Below are positions 1 through 9,156 of a DNA stretch of 64,000 bases, piece after piece (positions within the stretch are counted from its first letter, which is position 1; each line of letters opens with the position of its first letter). The notes under the pieces are model-generated. The model was not told the origin of the DNA. It did not search any database and was given only the letters and a program-made list of their open reading frames with translations. This DNA comes from an uncultured Clostridia bacterium (GTDB lineage: Bacteria; Bacillota; Clostridia; Oscillospirales; Oscillospiraceae): positions 248,001-312,000 of the forward strand of contig CAMCKD010000001.1 of the NCBI GenBank assembly GCA_945875335.1. Reading direction: 5' to 3'. The translations under genes and the position numbers were made by a program.

Positions 1-19
1 CGGTCTGTTTGTTATTTTA

Positions 20-1390
20 TCAGATGGTCTGCGCGATTCTTCTTGCCACGTGGACACCACTGGCGGAGGCATGGGACAGGGAGTGGGTCACGCCGGAGCC
101 GTCGCCGATGACATAGAGCCCGGGGTGGCAGCTTTCCAGATTCTCGTCCAGCTCCACCTCCATATTGTAGAACTTGACTTCCACGCCATAGAGCAGGGTG
201 TCATCATTGGCAGTGCCGGGGGCGATTTTATCCAGAGCATAGATCATTTCGATGATGCCGTCCAAAATTCGCTTGGGCAGCACCAGGCTCAAATCGCCGG
301 GAGTGGCTGCCAGGGTAGGAGTGACCAGACCCTCTTCAATCCGCTTCTCGGTGCTTCTGCGGCCCCGCACCAGGTCACCGAAGCGCTGGACGATGACGCC
401 GCCGCCCAGCATATTGGAAAGCCGGGCGATGCTCTCGCCGTAGCCATTGCTGTCCTTGAAGGGCTGGGAGAAGTGCTTGGCAACCAGCAGGGCAAAATTG
501 GTGTTCTCCGTCTGCCGGGCCGGGTCTTCATAGCTGTGGCCGTTGACGGTAATGATGCCGTTGGTGTTCTCGTTGACCACGATGCCGTGGGGGTTCATGC
601 AGAAGGTGCGGACGTTATCCTCAAATTTTTCCGTACGGTAGACGATTTTACTCTCATACAGCTCGTCGGTCAGGTGGGAGAAGATCACGGCGGGCAGCTC
701 CACCCGGACGCCCAAATCCACCCGGTTGGAGCTGGTAGCAATGTGCAAATCCCGGCAGACCTGCTCCATCCATTTGCTGCCGCTGCGGCCCACAGAGGCA
801 ATGCAGCTGCGGCAGGTGTATCGCCTGTCCCCCACCAGAACGGCAAAGCCATCCGGGAGTTTCTCAATGCTGGATACCGGGGACTCAAAATGGAAGTCCA
901 CCTGATCCTTCAGTTCGTCGTAAAGCGCACCCAGCACCACCAGGTTGATGTCCGTGCCCAGATGGCGAACGGAGGCATCCAGCAGCTTCAGCTTGTTCTG
1001 CATGCACTTTTTCTTCAGAGCGGTGCCGGTGGTGGAATAGAGCTTGGTGCCTGCGCCGCCGTGGGACATGTTGATTTCGTCCACATAGCGCATCAGCTCA
1101 ATGGCCTGCTTGCGGCCGATGTGCTCATAAAGGGTGCCGCCAAAATCATTGGTGATGTTGTATTTTCCATCAGAGAAGGCTCCCGCGCCGCCGAAGCCGC
1201 TCATGATGGAACAGGTTTTGCAGCCGATACAGCTTTTAATCTTCTCCCCATCAATGGGACAGCGGCGCTTGTTCAGAGCGAAGCCCGCCTCAAACACGGC
1301 AACCTTCAGCTCTGGTCTTTGCTTTTTCAGTTCGTAGGCCGCAAAAATGCCGCCGGGGCCTGCGCCGACAATGATCACGTCATAATCCAT
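20..1390 (-). CDS. FAD-dependent dehydrogenase (COG2509-like)
   Basis: 456 aa cytoplasmic flavoprotein. A dinucleotide-binding GAGPGG motif sits at residues 9-14 and the C-terminal FAD motif YVIGDGSGVTHS near residue 426. A Cys cluster (C44, C54, C57, C60) follows the Rossmann start, as is usual in this uncharacterised family of NAD(P)/FAD-dependent dehydrogenases. The substrate is unknown. It is the first host gene of the window, transcribed towards the left edge and ending at position 20. The start ATG is preceded by an AGGAAT-type ribosome site. The family is well supported; the reaction is not. Confidence 0.85.
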   Translation of the reverse strand: MDYDVIIVGAGPGGIFAAYELKKQRPELKVAVFEAGFALNKRRCPIDGEKIKSCIGCKTCSIMSGFGGAGAFSDGKYNITNDFGGTLYEHIGRKQAIELMRYVDEINMSHGGAGTKLYSTTGTALKKKCMQNKLKLLDASVRHLGTDINLVVLGALYDELKDQVDFHFESPVSSIEKLPDGFAVLVGDRRYTCRSCIASVGRSGSKWMEQVCRDLHIATSSNRVDLGVRVELPAVIFSHLTDELYESKIVYRTEKFEDNVRTFCMNPHGIVVNENTNGIITVNGHSYEDPARQTENTNFALLVAKHFSQPFKDSNGYGESIARLSNMLGGGVIVQRFGDLVRGRRSTEKRIEEGLVTPTLAATPGDLSLVLPKRILDGIIEMIYALDKIAPGTANDDTLLYGVEVKFYNMEVELDENLESCHPGLYVIGDGSGVTHSLSHASASGVHVARRIAQTI

Positions 1391-1447
1391 GGGAATTCCT
1401 CCGATTTTCTATGTTGTACTATATTGTAACCCATATATGTTAACATT

Positions 1448-2116
1448 TCAAGCAGTTTTATTTTCCGTCTCCCCCGCCAGGACCCGCTGGCGATACTTCT
1501 TTTCATGGGAATCCACCGCAGTGCCCAGCGCAAAGCCTGCCGCCATGCCGAGGACCATGCCCAAGGCCATATTCCCAGCTGACATGCCAACGGATATGCC
1601 GCAGCACATGCCCAGCATCATGTACACCATGGACATTGGGGCAATCTGCTTTTCCCGGCGGAACCGGGGGCCCTCCCGCCCTGTTGTTCCCGTGGGCTTA
1701 AAATCCAGCTTGGATAAAACACGCTGGGAGGCGGCGTTATCCGATAGGGTTTCCGCCTCCACAGCATACACATCCTTCTGAGAAAAAGCCCAGTCCAGCA
1801 TCACCCGGGCGGCCTCGGTCATGTAGCCCTGGCCCCAGTAGGGTTCCTCCAGCCCATAGCCCCATTCCACGGTGCCTTTGACCGGCGGGCCCTTGAAGCA
1901 TAGGTCGCCGATGGGGGTGCCCTCCCCTTTCAGTTTGATCACCCAAGGGGTATACCAGAGCCAGTTTTCCGGCTCCTTTCGGCAGCCCTCCAGCATTTCC
2001 TGATAGGCCTGGCGCAGCTCCCCCTCTTTCATCAGAAGCACCTTTTTTTCCAGCGCCTCCAGATTCATGGGAGACAGCATCAACCGTTTTGTTTTGATCG
2101 CAATGTCCTTTGCCAT
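1448..2116 (-). CDS. GNAT N-acetyltransferase with glycine-rich C-terminal membrane segment
   Basis: 222 aa when started at 2116, where AAGGAGGGAG precedes the ATG; the longer open frame upstream has no ribosome site and runs through a MITE. Residues 5-150 are a RimJ/RimL-like acetyltransferase, with the acetyl-CoA loop visible as YWGQGYMTEAA. Residues 160-205 form a Gly/Ala/Met-rich hydrophobic stretch (MSAGNMALGMVLGMAAGFALG) resembling a glycine zipper, so the enzyme may be membrane-tethered. The substrate cannot be told from sequence. Confidence 0.8.
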   Translation of the reverse strand: MAKDIAIKTKRLMLSPMNLEALEKKVLLMKEGELRQAYQEMLEGCRKEPENWLWYTPWVIKLKGEGTPIGDLCFKGPPVKGTVEWGYGLEEPYWGQGYMTEAARVMLDWAFSQKDVYAVEAETLSDNAASQRVLSKLDFKPTGTTGREGPRFRREKQIAPMSMVYMMLGMCCGISVGMSAGNMALGMVLGMAAGFALGTAVDSHEKKYRQRVLAGETENKTA

Positions 2117-2134
2117 GACGGACTCCCTCCTTAG

Positions 2135-2295
2135 GGAATCTCTGAATAAATCGTCTGCGGCTGGATGGCGGGTCTTTTGCCCCATCCGTGCAGTTCTGAA
2201 ATTGGGAAATACACAAAGTATTCCCTCAATTTCAGAACTTTCGGCTGAGCCAAAATCCCTCGCCACCAGCTCTTGCCGATTTAATCAGAGCTTCC
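2135..2295. mobile_element. MITE, IS5-family type
   Basis: A 161-bp non-coding element. Imperfect terminal inverted repeats start GGAATCTCTGAATAAATCG on the left and GGAAGCTCTGATTAAATCG on the right when read inward. Both ends are flanked by TTAG (2131-2134 and 2296-2299), which fits the YTAR target of IS5-like elements. The interior contains a 20-bp inverted repeat around a 5-nt loop (about 2199-2248). The right-hand TTAG supplies the stop codon of the polysaccharide deacetylase gene. Confidence 0.65.
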
Positions 2296-3759
2296 TTAGT
2301 TTTGAACCTCGTGGTGCATCACGGGGCTGTCGGTTTGCAGGGGCAGGAACTGATATCCATTGTCCATCCCCCATCGGATAATGCGCTCCACTGCGTCCAC
2401 GCTGCAGCTGTGAATATCATGCTGGAGCACCACCGAATAGGGATTCTCCCGGATGCCGTCCACCACATTCTGGAACACCTGATTGGCGGTTTTGGCGCTT
2501 CCGGCATCGTCACTGTCCACATTCCAGTCGAAATAGGAAAAGCCGCAGTCCTCCACCGCCTGGGTCAGGTAGGTCATGATGCCATGATTTTTCCGGCTGA
2601 TGGTGTTGGAGCTGCCTCCCGGGAATCGGAGCAGCCAGGTCTCCACCCCGGTGGCATCCTGAATCACCTGCTGCATGGCAAACAAGTCCTCGAAATAGGC
2701 ATCCGCCCCGGAATAGATTTCCCCATACCGATGGGAGCGGGTGTGGATGCCGATGCTGTGGCCCTCATTCACCATCCGCCGCAGCAAATCCGGGTAGCCG
2801 TTGTCCACCACGAAGAAGGTAGCCTTCACATTGTAGCGGCTCAGCACATCCAAGAGCCTGCCGGTATCCGGGCCGGGGCCGTCATCAAAGGTCAGATAGA
2901 TGGTTTTGCCCTTGGGATAGATGACCCTGGGCCGGGGGGCGGGCTCTGTCACCAGTGTGCGGGTGGCAACACTCTCATGGCCCTCGCTGTCTGTCACCCG
3001 GTAGGTGAGCTGGTAGCTGTCCGGCAGGTAGCGGACAAAGGGATGGTCGATGGACACCGTCACCTGAGCCGTCAAATCTCCATCCTTCCGGTCATAGGCG
3101 GTGCAGCCGGGGTCGGAATACTTCATCCCCAGGGGCAGCACTGTCCGCTCACCGCCCAGCAGGGTCAGCTCCGGGGGATATTGGTCATAGATGGGAATGA
3201 CCCGCTCCGCAGTGGCTGCATTGCCGGAGGAATCGGTCACGGAATAAAGGATTCTCCCCTCTTCCTCCGTCCGCACCACCTGAGCGGTCAGGTCGCCGTC
3301 GTAATTGTCGCAGGCGGAAAAACCAGCCTCCTGATACACCGGGGCAGCCTGTAAATCAGGCTCATCCGGCACCAGGGTAATCACCGGGCTGACGGTATCC
3401 ACCACCCGGACGGTGCGGACTGTTTCCGCTTCCACGCCCAGATACGCCGCCTGATAGTTCAGCGCATAATTTCCAAGGTGCCCGGAATCCACCTGGCCGG
3501 ATACCTGAATCGCAGCATCCAGTTCAACCCCCTCCTGCCAGAATCGGGTGCCTCGAAGCACCAGCCGGCAGCCGGGTTCTCGATATTCTTCTCCAAATTC
3601 CAGAGTCAGAGTCTCTCCTCCGTTGAGCTCCAACTCCAGCGCAAATTGATTGTATCCAAAAAGCAGCAAATAGGCTGCTGCGGCCAGCAAAACAACGGGC
3701 AGCAATACAGACAAGACAATCAGCCACGCCCGGCCCGGCCCTTTACGATGTTGCTCCAT
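2296..3759 (-). CDS. Membrane-anchored polysaccharide deacetylase with Ig-like domains
   Basis: About 487 aa from the ATG at 3759 (MEQHRKG), which has GAGGGA at good spacing. A membrane segment lies at residues 10-35, followed by two to three Ig-like repeats of the DUF5011 type (repeating YxDPGC/YxEAGF and DGDLTAQV), then a NodB deacetylase domain from residue 286. The metal and base residues are present: FDDGPG (D292, D293), HTRSH (H339, H343) and RFPGGSSN. It probably N-deacetylates peptidoglycan or another surface glycan outside the cell. The stop codon lies in the target duplication of the adjacent MITE. Confidence 0.85.
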   Translation of the reverse strand: MEQHRKGPGRAWLIVLSVLLPVVLLAAAAYLLLFGYNQFALELELNGGETLTLEFGEEYREPGCRLVLRGTRFWQEGVELDAAIQVSGQVDSGHLGNYALNYQAAYLGVEAETVRTVRVVDTVSPVITLVPDEPDLQAAPVYQEAGFSACDNYDGDLTAQVVRTEEEGRILYSVTDSSGNAATAERVIPIYDQYPPELTLLGGERTVLPLGMKYSDPGCTAYDRKDGDLTAQVTVSIDHPFVRYLPDSYQLTYRVTDSEGHESVATRTLVTEPAPRPRVIYPKGKTIYLTFDDGPGPDTGRLLDVLSRYNVKATFFVVDNGYPDLLRRMVNEGHSIGIHTRSHRYGEIYSGADAYFEDLFAMQQVIQDATGVETWLLRFPGGSSNTISRKNHGIMTYLTQAVEDCGFSYFDWNVDSDDAGSAKTANQVFQNVVDGIRENPYSVVLQHDIHSCSVDAVERIIRWGMDNGYQFLPLQTDSPVMHHEVQN

Positions 3760-3837
3760 ATCCATCTCTCCCTCGTCAGTTAACATAACGATAAAATATT
3801 CCTGTTGAAACAGCAAGAGGGATTTGCTTTTTTCGCG

Positions 3838-4767
3838 TTACTCCACCTGGACATCCAGACCCAATTCACTGGGAAGGAACCGGGGGCATACGCTCTCCGA
3901 GGTGACAATGACGGAGGCCGCCAGGTGTGCGCCAATCTCGCAGGCCTGGGCCAGGGTTTTTCCATAGGTCAGCCCGATGGCCGCTCCCGCGCAGAAGGCA
4001 TCCCCTGCCCCGGTGGTATCCCGCACATGTACCTTTCTTGCCGGACAGTGTCCCTTGTCACCGAATCGGTCAGCATACACCGCACCCTGGCCCCCCATGG
4101 TGACGATCAGGCTGCGAAACTGGGCCGCCTGGGTCTTCCGGGAGATGATCTCCACCATCTGCTCCGGGGTCTTATCGGTGTAATCCTCCGAGAACAGGAT
4201 GCCCGCCTCCTGCAAATTGCATACGAAACAATCCACATGCATCAGAAAATCCCGGCGCTCCAGGGCGATGCTCATGTTGGAGACCACGGCGAAGACCTTT
4301 TTTCCATGCTTCCGGGCCAGCCGGAACACCTGCTTGACAATCTCCTTATCGATGTCAATTTCGATGATGATGCTGTCCGCCTGGCTGAAAATCTCGTCTC
4401 CCTGGCTGTCCAGAATGTCCGCAATGGGCAGAAGGTTGGGCCGCTGAGAGATGGATGCAGCCACATCCCCGTCGCTGCCAAACACCGCCAGCCAGGTGCC
4501 AATGCCGTCCGGGGTTCTGCGGATGTAATCGGTGTTGACCTTGTGGCTTTTCAGCTTACGGATCACATCCTCCCCGATGCCGGACTCGTCCACCAGGCTG
4601 ATGAAAGTGGGGCGCAGCTCACAGTTGGCCACGTCCTCTGCCACGTTCCGGCCTACGCCGCCATGAATCTGCTCCACCCGGCCTACGTTCCGCCCAGTGG
4701 GAATGAAGGTGGACTCCGGGTAGCCCTTGATGTCCACAAACACCGCACCGATCACCACAATTCCCAT
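3838..4767 (-). CDS. PfkB-family carbohydrate kinase
   Basis: 309 aa, the usual length for the ribokinase/PfkB family. The N-terminal glycine motif (GGVGRNVAEDVA) and the C-terminal PfkB signature DTTGAGDAF (residues 250-258, catalytic D256) are intact. It phosphorylates a sugar or nucleoside using ATP. The sequence does not say which substrate, and pseudouridine kinase is one reasonable candidate. It lies between the deacetylase gene and the divergent tex gene. Confidence 0.85.
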   Translation of the reverse strand: MGIVVIGAVFVDIKGYPESTFIPTGRNVGRVEQIHGGVGRNVAEDVANCELRPTFISLVDESGIGEDVIRKLKSHKVNTDYIRRTPDGIGTWLAVFGSDGDVAASISQRPNLLPIADILDSQGDEIFSQADSIIIEIDIDKEIVKQVFRLARKHGKKVFAVVSNMSIALERRDFLMHVDCFVCNLQEAGILFSEDYTDKTPEQMVEIISRKTQAAQFRSLIVTMGGQGAVYADRFGDKGHCPARKVHVRDTTGAGDAFCAGAAIGLTYGKTLAQACEIGAHLAASVIVTSESVCPRFLPSELGLDVQVE

Positions 4768-4888
4768 AAAAACCCTCTTTTCCTCTTTTTTTACATTATA
4801 TCATTTTCGGCCGGTTTTTCAACACTCCCCTTCCATTTTTTCAAAAACGTGGTATAATAACCCGTGAATATTTCGTGGAGGACTGAAT

Positions 4889-7033
4889 ATGCAATCAATT
4901 GCCGAAATTCTGTCTCAGGAACTGAAACAGAAGCAAGAATATGTGGAAAACGTCATCCAGCTGCTGGACGAGGGAAATACCATTCCCTTCATTGCCCGGT
5001 ATCGGAAGGAAATGCATGGCACCATGGACGACACCACCCTGCGGAATCTGGAAACCCGCCTGACCTATCTGCGGAATCTGGAAGCACGGCGGGAGGAAGT
5101 GAAAAAATCCATCGAAAACCAAGGCAAGCTCACGGAGGAATTAACCGCCGCCATTGATCAGGCCCAGACCATGACCGAGGTAGAGGACCTCTACCGTCCC
5201 TACAAGCAGAAGCGGCGCACCCGGGGCTCCATGGCAAGAGAAAAGGGGCTGGCTCCCCTGGCTGAAGCCATCTTCGCCCAGGACGGTGCCGACCCCCAGA
5301 GCCTTGCCCAGGAATACATCAACGAAGAGCTGGGCGTCAATTCCATAGAGGATGCTCTGGCCGGAGCCAACGACATCATTGCGGAAGACCTTTCCGACAG
5401 CGCCGACATCCGCAAGAATCTTCGGGAGCTGGTAATGCGCCGGGGCAGCCTGGTATGCAAGGCAGATGACCCGGAGGCCGAGAGCGTATATACCCTTTAC
5501 TACGATTTCAATCAGCCCATTTCCCGTCTGCTGGATCACCAGATTCTGGCCATCAACCGGGGAGAAAAGGAGGGCATCCTAAAGCCCGCCATTACACTGC
5601 CCGGAAATGAAGGGGCTGCCCTGGTCTGCCGGGCGGCGCTGAAGCCCCAGCTGAATGTATCGTCCTTCGTCCGTGCCGCGGCGGAGGATGCCTATGACCG
5701 GCTGATCTTCCCCTCCATCCAGCGGGAGGTACGCAGCGAGCTCACCGACCGGGCCAGCCAGGGTGCCATCCACAATTTCGCCCTGAATCTGAAGCCTTTG
5801 CTGATGCAGCCGCCGGTGAAGGGCTTCGTCACCATGGGCCTTGACCCCGGCTACCGCAACGGCTGCAAGGTGGCCGTGGTGGATGCCACCGGCAAAGTGC
5901 TGGACACCAGCGTGGTCTATCCCACCTTCAGCGAACGAAAAAAGCAGGAGGCCATTGCCACCCTGTCCGCCCTCATGCGTAAGCACCAGGTAAAGCACCT
6001 GGCCATCGGCAACGGCACTGCCTCCCGGGAGACGGAGGCCATGGCAGTGGAGCTGCTGCGCTCCTTCCCCGAGGCCAGCTATGCCATCGTCAATGAAGCC
6101 GGAGCATCGGTATATTCCGCCTCCCCCCTGGCGGCGGAGGAATTCCCGGAATACGATGTGAATCTGCGCTCCGCCGTGTCCATTGCCCGCCGCCTCCAGG
6201 ACCCTCTGGCAGAACTGGTGAAGATCGACCCCAAGGCCATCGGTGTGGGCCAGTATCAGCACGACTGTCCCCAGAAGGAGCTGGATGCCGCCCTGGGCGC
6301 CGTTGTGGAGGACTGCGTCAACGCTGTGGGTGTGGATGTGAACACCGCCTCCCGCAGTCTTTTGGAGCAGGTCTCCGGCCTGAACAGCACCACCGCCAAG
6401 AACATTGTGGCATACCGGGAGGAAAACGGCCCCTTCACCAGCCGCAGCCAGCTGAAAAAGGTGCCCAAGCTGGGGCCCAAGGCCTTTGAGCAGAGCGCCG
6501 GCTTCCTGCGGATTCCTGAGAGTAAGGAAGTGCTGGACAACACCGGCGTCCATCCCGAGTCCTATCCCGCCGCCAAAGCGCTGCTGAAGCTGCTGGACTG
6601 CACAGACCGGGGGCAGCTGCCGGAAAAGCTGCAAGAATTCGGCCCCGCAAAAGCTGCATCCTCCTGCGGCGTGGGAGAACCTACCCTTTTGGACATTGCC
6701 AAGGAACTTTCCAAGCCCGGCCGGGACCCCCGGGATGAGCTGCCCGCCCCCATCCTGCGCAAGGATGTGCTGGAAATGAAGGACTTGAAGCCCGGCATGG
6801 AGCTCACCGGCACCGTGAGGAACGTGATCGATTTTGGCGTCTTTGTGGACATCGGCGTTCATCAGGACGGCCTGGTGCACATCTCCGAAGTGGCCAATCG
6901 TCGGCTCCGCCATCCCAGCGAGGCAGTGAAGGTGGGCGATGTGGTAAAGGTGGTGGTGCTGAATGTGGATGAAAAGCGCCACCGCATCAGCCTGAGCATG
7001 AAACAGGCAGGTAAAACCAAGGCGAATGCATGA
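4889..7033 (+). CDS. tex: Tex-family S1 RNA-binding transcription accessory protein
   Basis: 714 aa, the standard length for Tex. The N-terminal helical region is followed by a YqgF/RNase H-like domain (about 320-430, starting near GLDPGYRNGCKVAVVD), tandem helix-hairpin-helix motifs (about 490-560) and a C-terminal S1 domain (about 640-710, GTVRNVIDFGVFVDIG). The start has GGAGG upstream. A -10 TATAAT lies at about 4853-4858. Tex binds nucleic acid and affects transcription or RNA handling; its exact role is unresolved in the family. Confidence 0.95.
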   Translation: MQSIAEILSQELKQKQEYVENVIQLLDEGNTIPFIARYRKEMHGTMDDTTLRNLETRLTYLRNLEARREEVKKSIENQGKLTEELTAAIDQAQTMTEVEDLYRPYKQKRRTRGSMAREKGLAPLAEAIFAQDGADPQSLAQEYINEELGVNSIEDALAGANDIIAEDLSDSADIRKNLRELVMRRGSLVCKADDPEAESVYTLYYDFNQPISRLLDHQILAINRGEKEGILKPAITLPGNEGAALVCRAALKPQLNVSSFVRAAAEDAYDRLIFPSIQREVRSELTDRASQGAIHNFALNLKPLLMQPPVKGFVTMGLDPGYRNGCKVAVVDATGKVLDTSVVYPTFSERKKQEAIATLSALMRKHQVKHLAIGNGTASRETEAMAVELLRSFPEASYAIVNEAGASVYSASPLAAEEFPEYDVNLRSAVSIARRLQDPLAELVKIDPKAIGVGQYQHDCPQKELDAALGAVVEDCVNAVGVDVNTASRSLLEQVSGLNSTTAKNIVAYREENGPFTSRSQLKKVPKLGPKAFEQSAGFLRIPESKEVLDNTGVHPESYPAAKALLKLLDCTDRGQLPEKLQEFGPAKAASSCGVGEPTLLDIAKELSKPGRDPRDELPAPILRKDVLEMKDLKPGMELTGTVRNVIDFGVFVDIGVHQDGLVHISEVANRRLRHPSEAVKVGDVVKVVVLNVDEKRHRISLSMKQAGKTKANA

Positions 7034-7067
7034 TGCTGCGCATAATTTGTAACATTTTTCGCAACTC

Positions 7068-7096
7068 TTGACATATTTCGTTACTTGTTGTATACT
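7068..7096 (+). promoter_or_regulatory. Sigma-A type promoter of the LRR gene
   Basis: TTGACA at 7068-7073 and TATACT at 7091-7096 with a 17-bp spacer, 34 bp ahead of the leucine-rich-repeat gene and just after the tex stop. Confidence 0.75.
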
Positions 7097-7129
7097 TTCA
7101 TCAGTAAATCCATGATTGGAGTTTTTTCT

Positions 7130-8845
7130 ATGGGTAAATTACTGCGATTTGTGGTGCCTGTTCTGCTGGCACTGCTGGTGGTGGCCAGTATTTTCTGGTA
7201 TCTGTTTGATTATGACCGGGCCTTTACCAGAGACATTCTGTTGAAGGAAGCCCGGGTCAACGATGCCCGGGGGAATTCCTCCCTCTCGGCCTGGTTCTAT
7301 AAGCTGGCCTATGCCCACTCCGGCAACGACGAGGAAGTGGCCTTGGAGCTTGCGGGCCAGTACCGTTCCGACGGCAACTACACCAAGGCGGAGGTCTCCC
7401 TGTCCCAGGCCATCAGCGCCTCCCCCAGCACCGCATTGTATACCGCCCTGTGCGGCACCTTTGTGGAGCAGGACAAGCTGATGGATGCTGTGGCGCTGCT
7501 GGCAAATATTCCGGATGAGACCATTCGCAGCCAGCTGGAAGCCCAGCGTCCCACTGCCCCCACCGCCATGCAGGAGCCCGGCTTCTACAACACCTATATC
7601 AATGTGGAGCTCTATTCCTCCTCCGGCACCATTTACTACACCACCAACGGAGAGTACCCCTCCATCGACAGCGAGCCCTACACCGGGCCCATCAAGCTGC
7701 CCTTGGGCGAAACCGTGCTCTACTGCATCAGCGTGGATGACAGCGGTCTGGTCAGCCCCGTCAGTGTCCTGGCCTATACCGTGGGCGGCGTGGTGGAGCC
7801 TGCCGTGTTTATGGATGCGGATATGGAATTTGCCATCCGGGACGCTTTGGGCATCACCCGCACCGAGAGCCTTTACACCAATGACCTTTGGGCCATTACC
7901 GAATTCACCGTCCCCGCCCAGGTTTGGACGCTGGAAGACCTTTCCAAGCTGACTCGCCTGGAAAGCCTGACCATTCAGAATCTGCCCAACGGCTCTTTGG
8001 CAGATCTGGCCTCCCTCACCGAACTGAGATCTCTAAATCTCAGCGGCTGCCGGTTCTCCCCCTCGGAGCTGCGGGTGCTGGAAAATCTGCCCAATCTGCA
8101 AAAGCTGGTTCTTTCCAACTGCGGCCTGAGCACCATTGCGGATTTGGAAAACGTGACCGGCCTGACCTACCTGGACATCAGCAACAACACCATTCGGAAT
8201 CTGGAACCCCTCATGGGGATGACCGGCATGCGGGAGCTCTACATGCAGCTCAACGCCATCACCTCTTTGGAAGCGCTGACCTCCATGTATGATCTGGAAA
8301 AGCTGAACATCTCCTTTAACTCCGTCAGCTCCCTGATTCCTTTGGGGCTCTGCGGCAAGCTAAGCTGGCTGGATGCCTCCAACAACACCATTTCCAGCGT
8401 CAATGGCATCGCAACACTGCAGCTGCTGACCACGCTGTCGCTGAATTACAATCAGCTCTACGATATCTCCCCTCTGGGTGCCTGCATCCAGATGAAGGAG
8501 CTGAGCTTTACCAACAACTCCGTCAGCGATATCTCCGCCCTGGCCTCCATGAGCAATCTGGAAATCCTGGACTTCTCCTATAACAATGTCAGCTACCTGC
8601 CCTCCTGGCCCCAGAACTGCGCTCTGCGGGTGATTCAGGGTGCCCGGAACCAGGTGACCAGTCTGAACGTTCTGGGCGGAATGCCGAATCTGACCTATGT
8701 CGCCATGGACTACAACCAGCTGACCGACGTAAACAGCCTCGCCAACTGCCCAAACCTGGTTCAGGTCAATGTCTACGGCAACGCCATCTCCGATGTGTCC
8801 GCCCTGACCCAGCACAGCATCATCGTCAACTACGACCCGACCTAA
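7130..8845 (+). CDS. Membrane-anchored leucine-rich-repeat (internalin-like) protein
   Basis: About 571 aa from the ATG at 7130 (MGKLLRFVV, GGAG upstream). A single N-terminal membrane helix (residues 5-25) is followed by a helical TPR-like stretch. Next comes a chitobiase C-terminal-like beta domain (about 145-225, TIYYTTNGEYPS). From about residue 260 there are repeated 21-22-residue leucine-rich units (LxxLxxLxLSxNxIxxLxxL). No sorting signal is present, so it is probably an extracytoplasmic adhesion or scaffold protein held by its N-terminal helix. It has its own promoter and a strong terminator. Confidence 0.85.
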   Translation: MGKLLRFVVPVLLALLVVASIFWYLFDYDRAFTRDILLKEARVNDARGNSSLSAWFYKLAYAHSGNDEEVALELAGQYRSDGNYTKAEVSLSQAISASPSTALYTALCGTFVEQDKLMDAVALLANIPDETIRSQLEAQRPTAPTAMQEPGFYNTYINVELYSSSGTIYYTTNGEYPSIDSEPYTGPIKLPLGETVLYCISVDDSGLVSPVSVLAYTVGGVVEPAVFMDADMEFAIRDALGITRTESLYTNDLWAITEFTVPAQVWTLEDLSKLTRLESLTIQNLPNGSLADLASLTELRSLNLSGCRFSPSELRVLENLPNLQKLVLSNCGLSTIADLENVTGLTYLDISNNTIRNLEPLMGMTGMRELYMQLNAITSLEALTSMYDLEKLNISFNSVSSLIPLGLCGKLSWLDASNNTISSVNGIATLQLLTTLSLNYNQLYDISPLGACIQMKELSFTNNSVSDISALASMSNLEILDFSYNNVSYLPSWPQNCALRVIQGARNQVTSLNVLGGMPNLTYVAMDYNQLTDVNSLANCPNLVQVNVYGNAISDVSALTQHSIIVNYDPT

Positions 8846-8859
8846 AGCGAAATAAAGAA

Positions 8860-8911
8860 GCCCAGCGGATTTCCTCCATCCTAAGATGGAAGTATCCGCT
8901 GGGCATTTTTT
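8860..8911 (+). terminator. Rho-independent terminator after LRR gene
   Basis: GCCCAGCGGAT (from 8860) pairs with ATCCGCTGGGC (ending at 8904) and is followed by a T-rich run on the plus strand. Confidence 0.85.
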
Positions 8912-8913
8912 AT

Positions 8914-8956
8914 AAAAAAAGAAATCCCGAAAAGCCTCGAAGCTCTAAGGGATTTC
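8914..8956 (-). terminator. Terminator of the disrupted host tRNA
   Basis: On the minus strand GAAATCCC and GGGATTTC (8921-8956) form a stem followed by a run of seven T. It sits 2 nt beyond the CCA end of the tRNA fragment, so it was presumably that tRNA gene's terminator. Confidence 0.75.
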
Positions 8957-8958
8957 TT

Positions 8959-9003
8959 TGGTGGACTTGAGGAGATTCGAACTCCCGACCCCCACAATGC
9001 GAA
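8959..9003 (-). other. tRNA 3' fragment marking the prophage attachment site
   Basis: On the minus strand this holds a complete T-arm (GGGAG-TTCGAAT-CTCCT), a 3' acceptor strand CAAGTCC, a discriminator A and an encoded CCA. There is no 5' half: the sequence above about 9003 turns AT-rich and unrelated. This is what remains when a prophage integrates into a tRNA gene and displaces its 3' end. The exact core and the tRNA identity cannot be set without the other end of the prophage, which lies outside the window. Apart from this fragment and its terminator, 8912-9156 holds no convincing gene. Confidence 0.7.
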
Positions 9004-9156
9004 TGTTATGTTTTACTTATATTATCCCTTTATTTGTTGGATTTTAATATAATAATTGGTATTATATCGAACAATCCTCCAAGTATTTTCTTGTATGTTA
9101 TCGCAGCTTTTTTTCTTTTGGGTACCCATCGGGTACCCATATTATATAATCCAGAC

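Noticed and set aside
50..1429. Long antisense open frame opposite the first host gene
   Set aside because: The minus-strand gene is a clear FAD-dependent dehydrogenase; the plus-strand frame is a GC-driven shadow with no family resemblance. The same holds for shadows opposite tex and the LRR gene.
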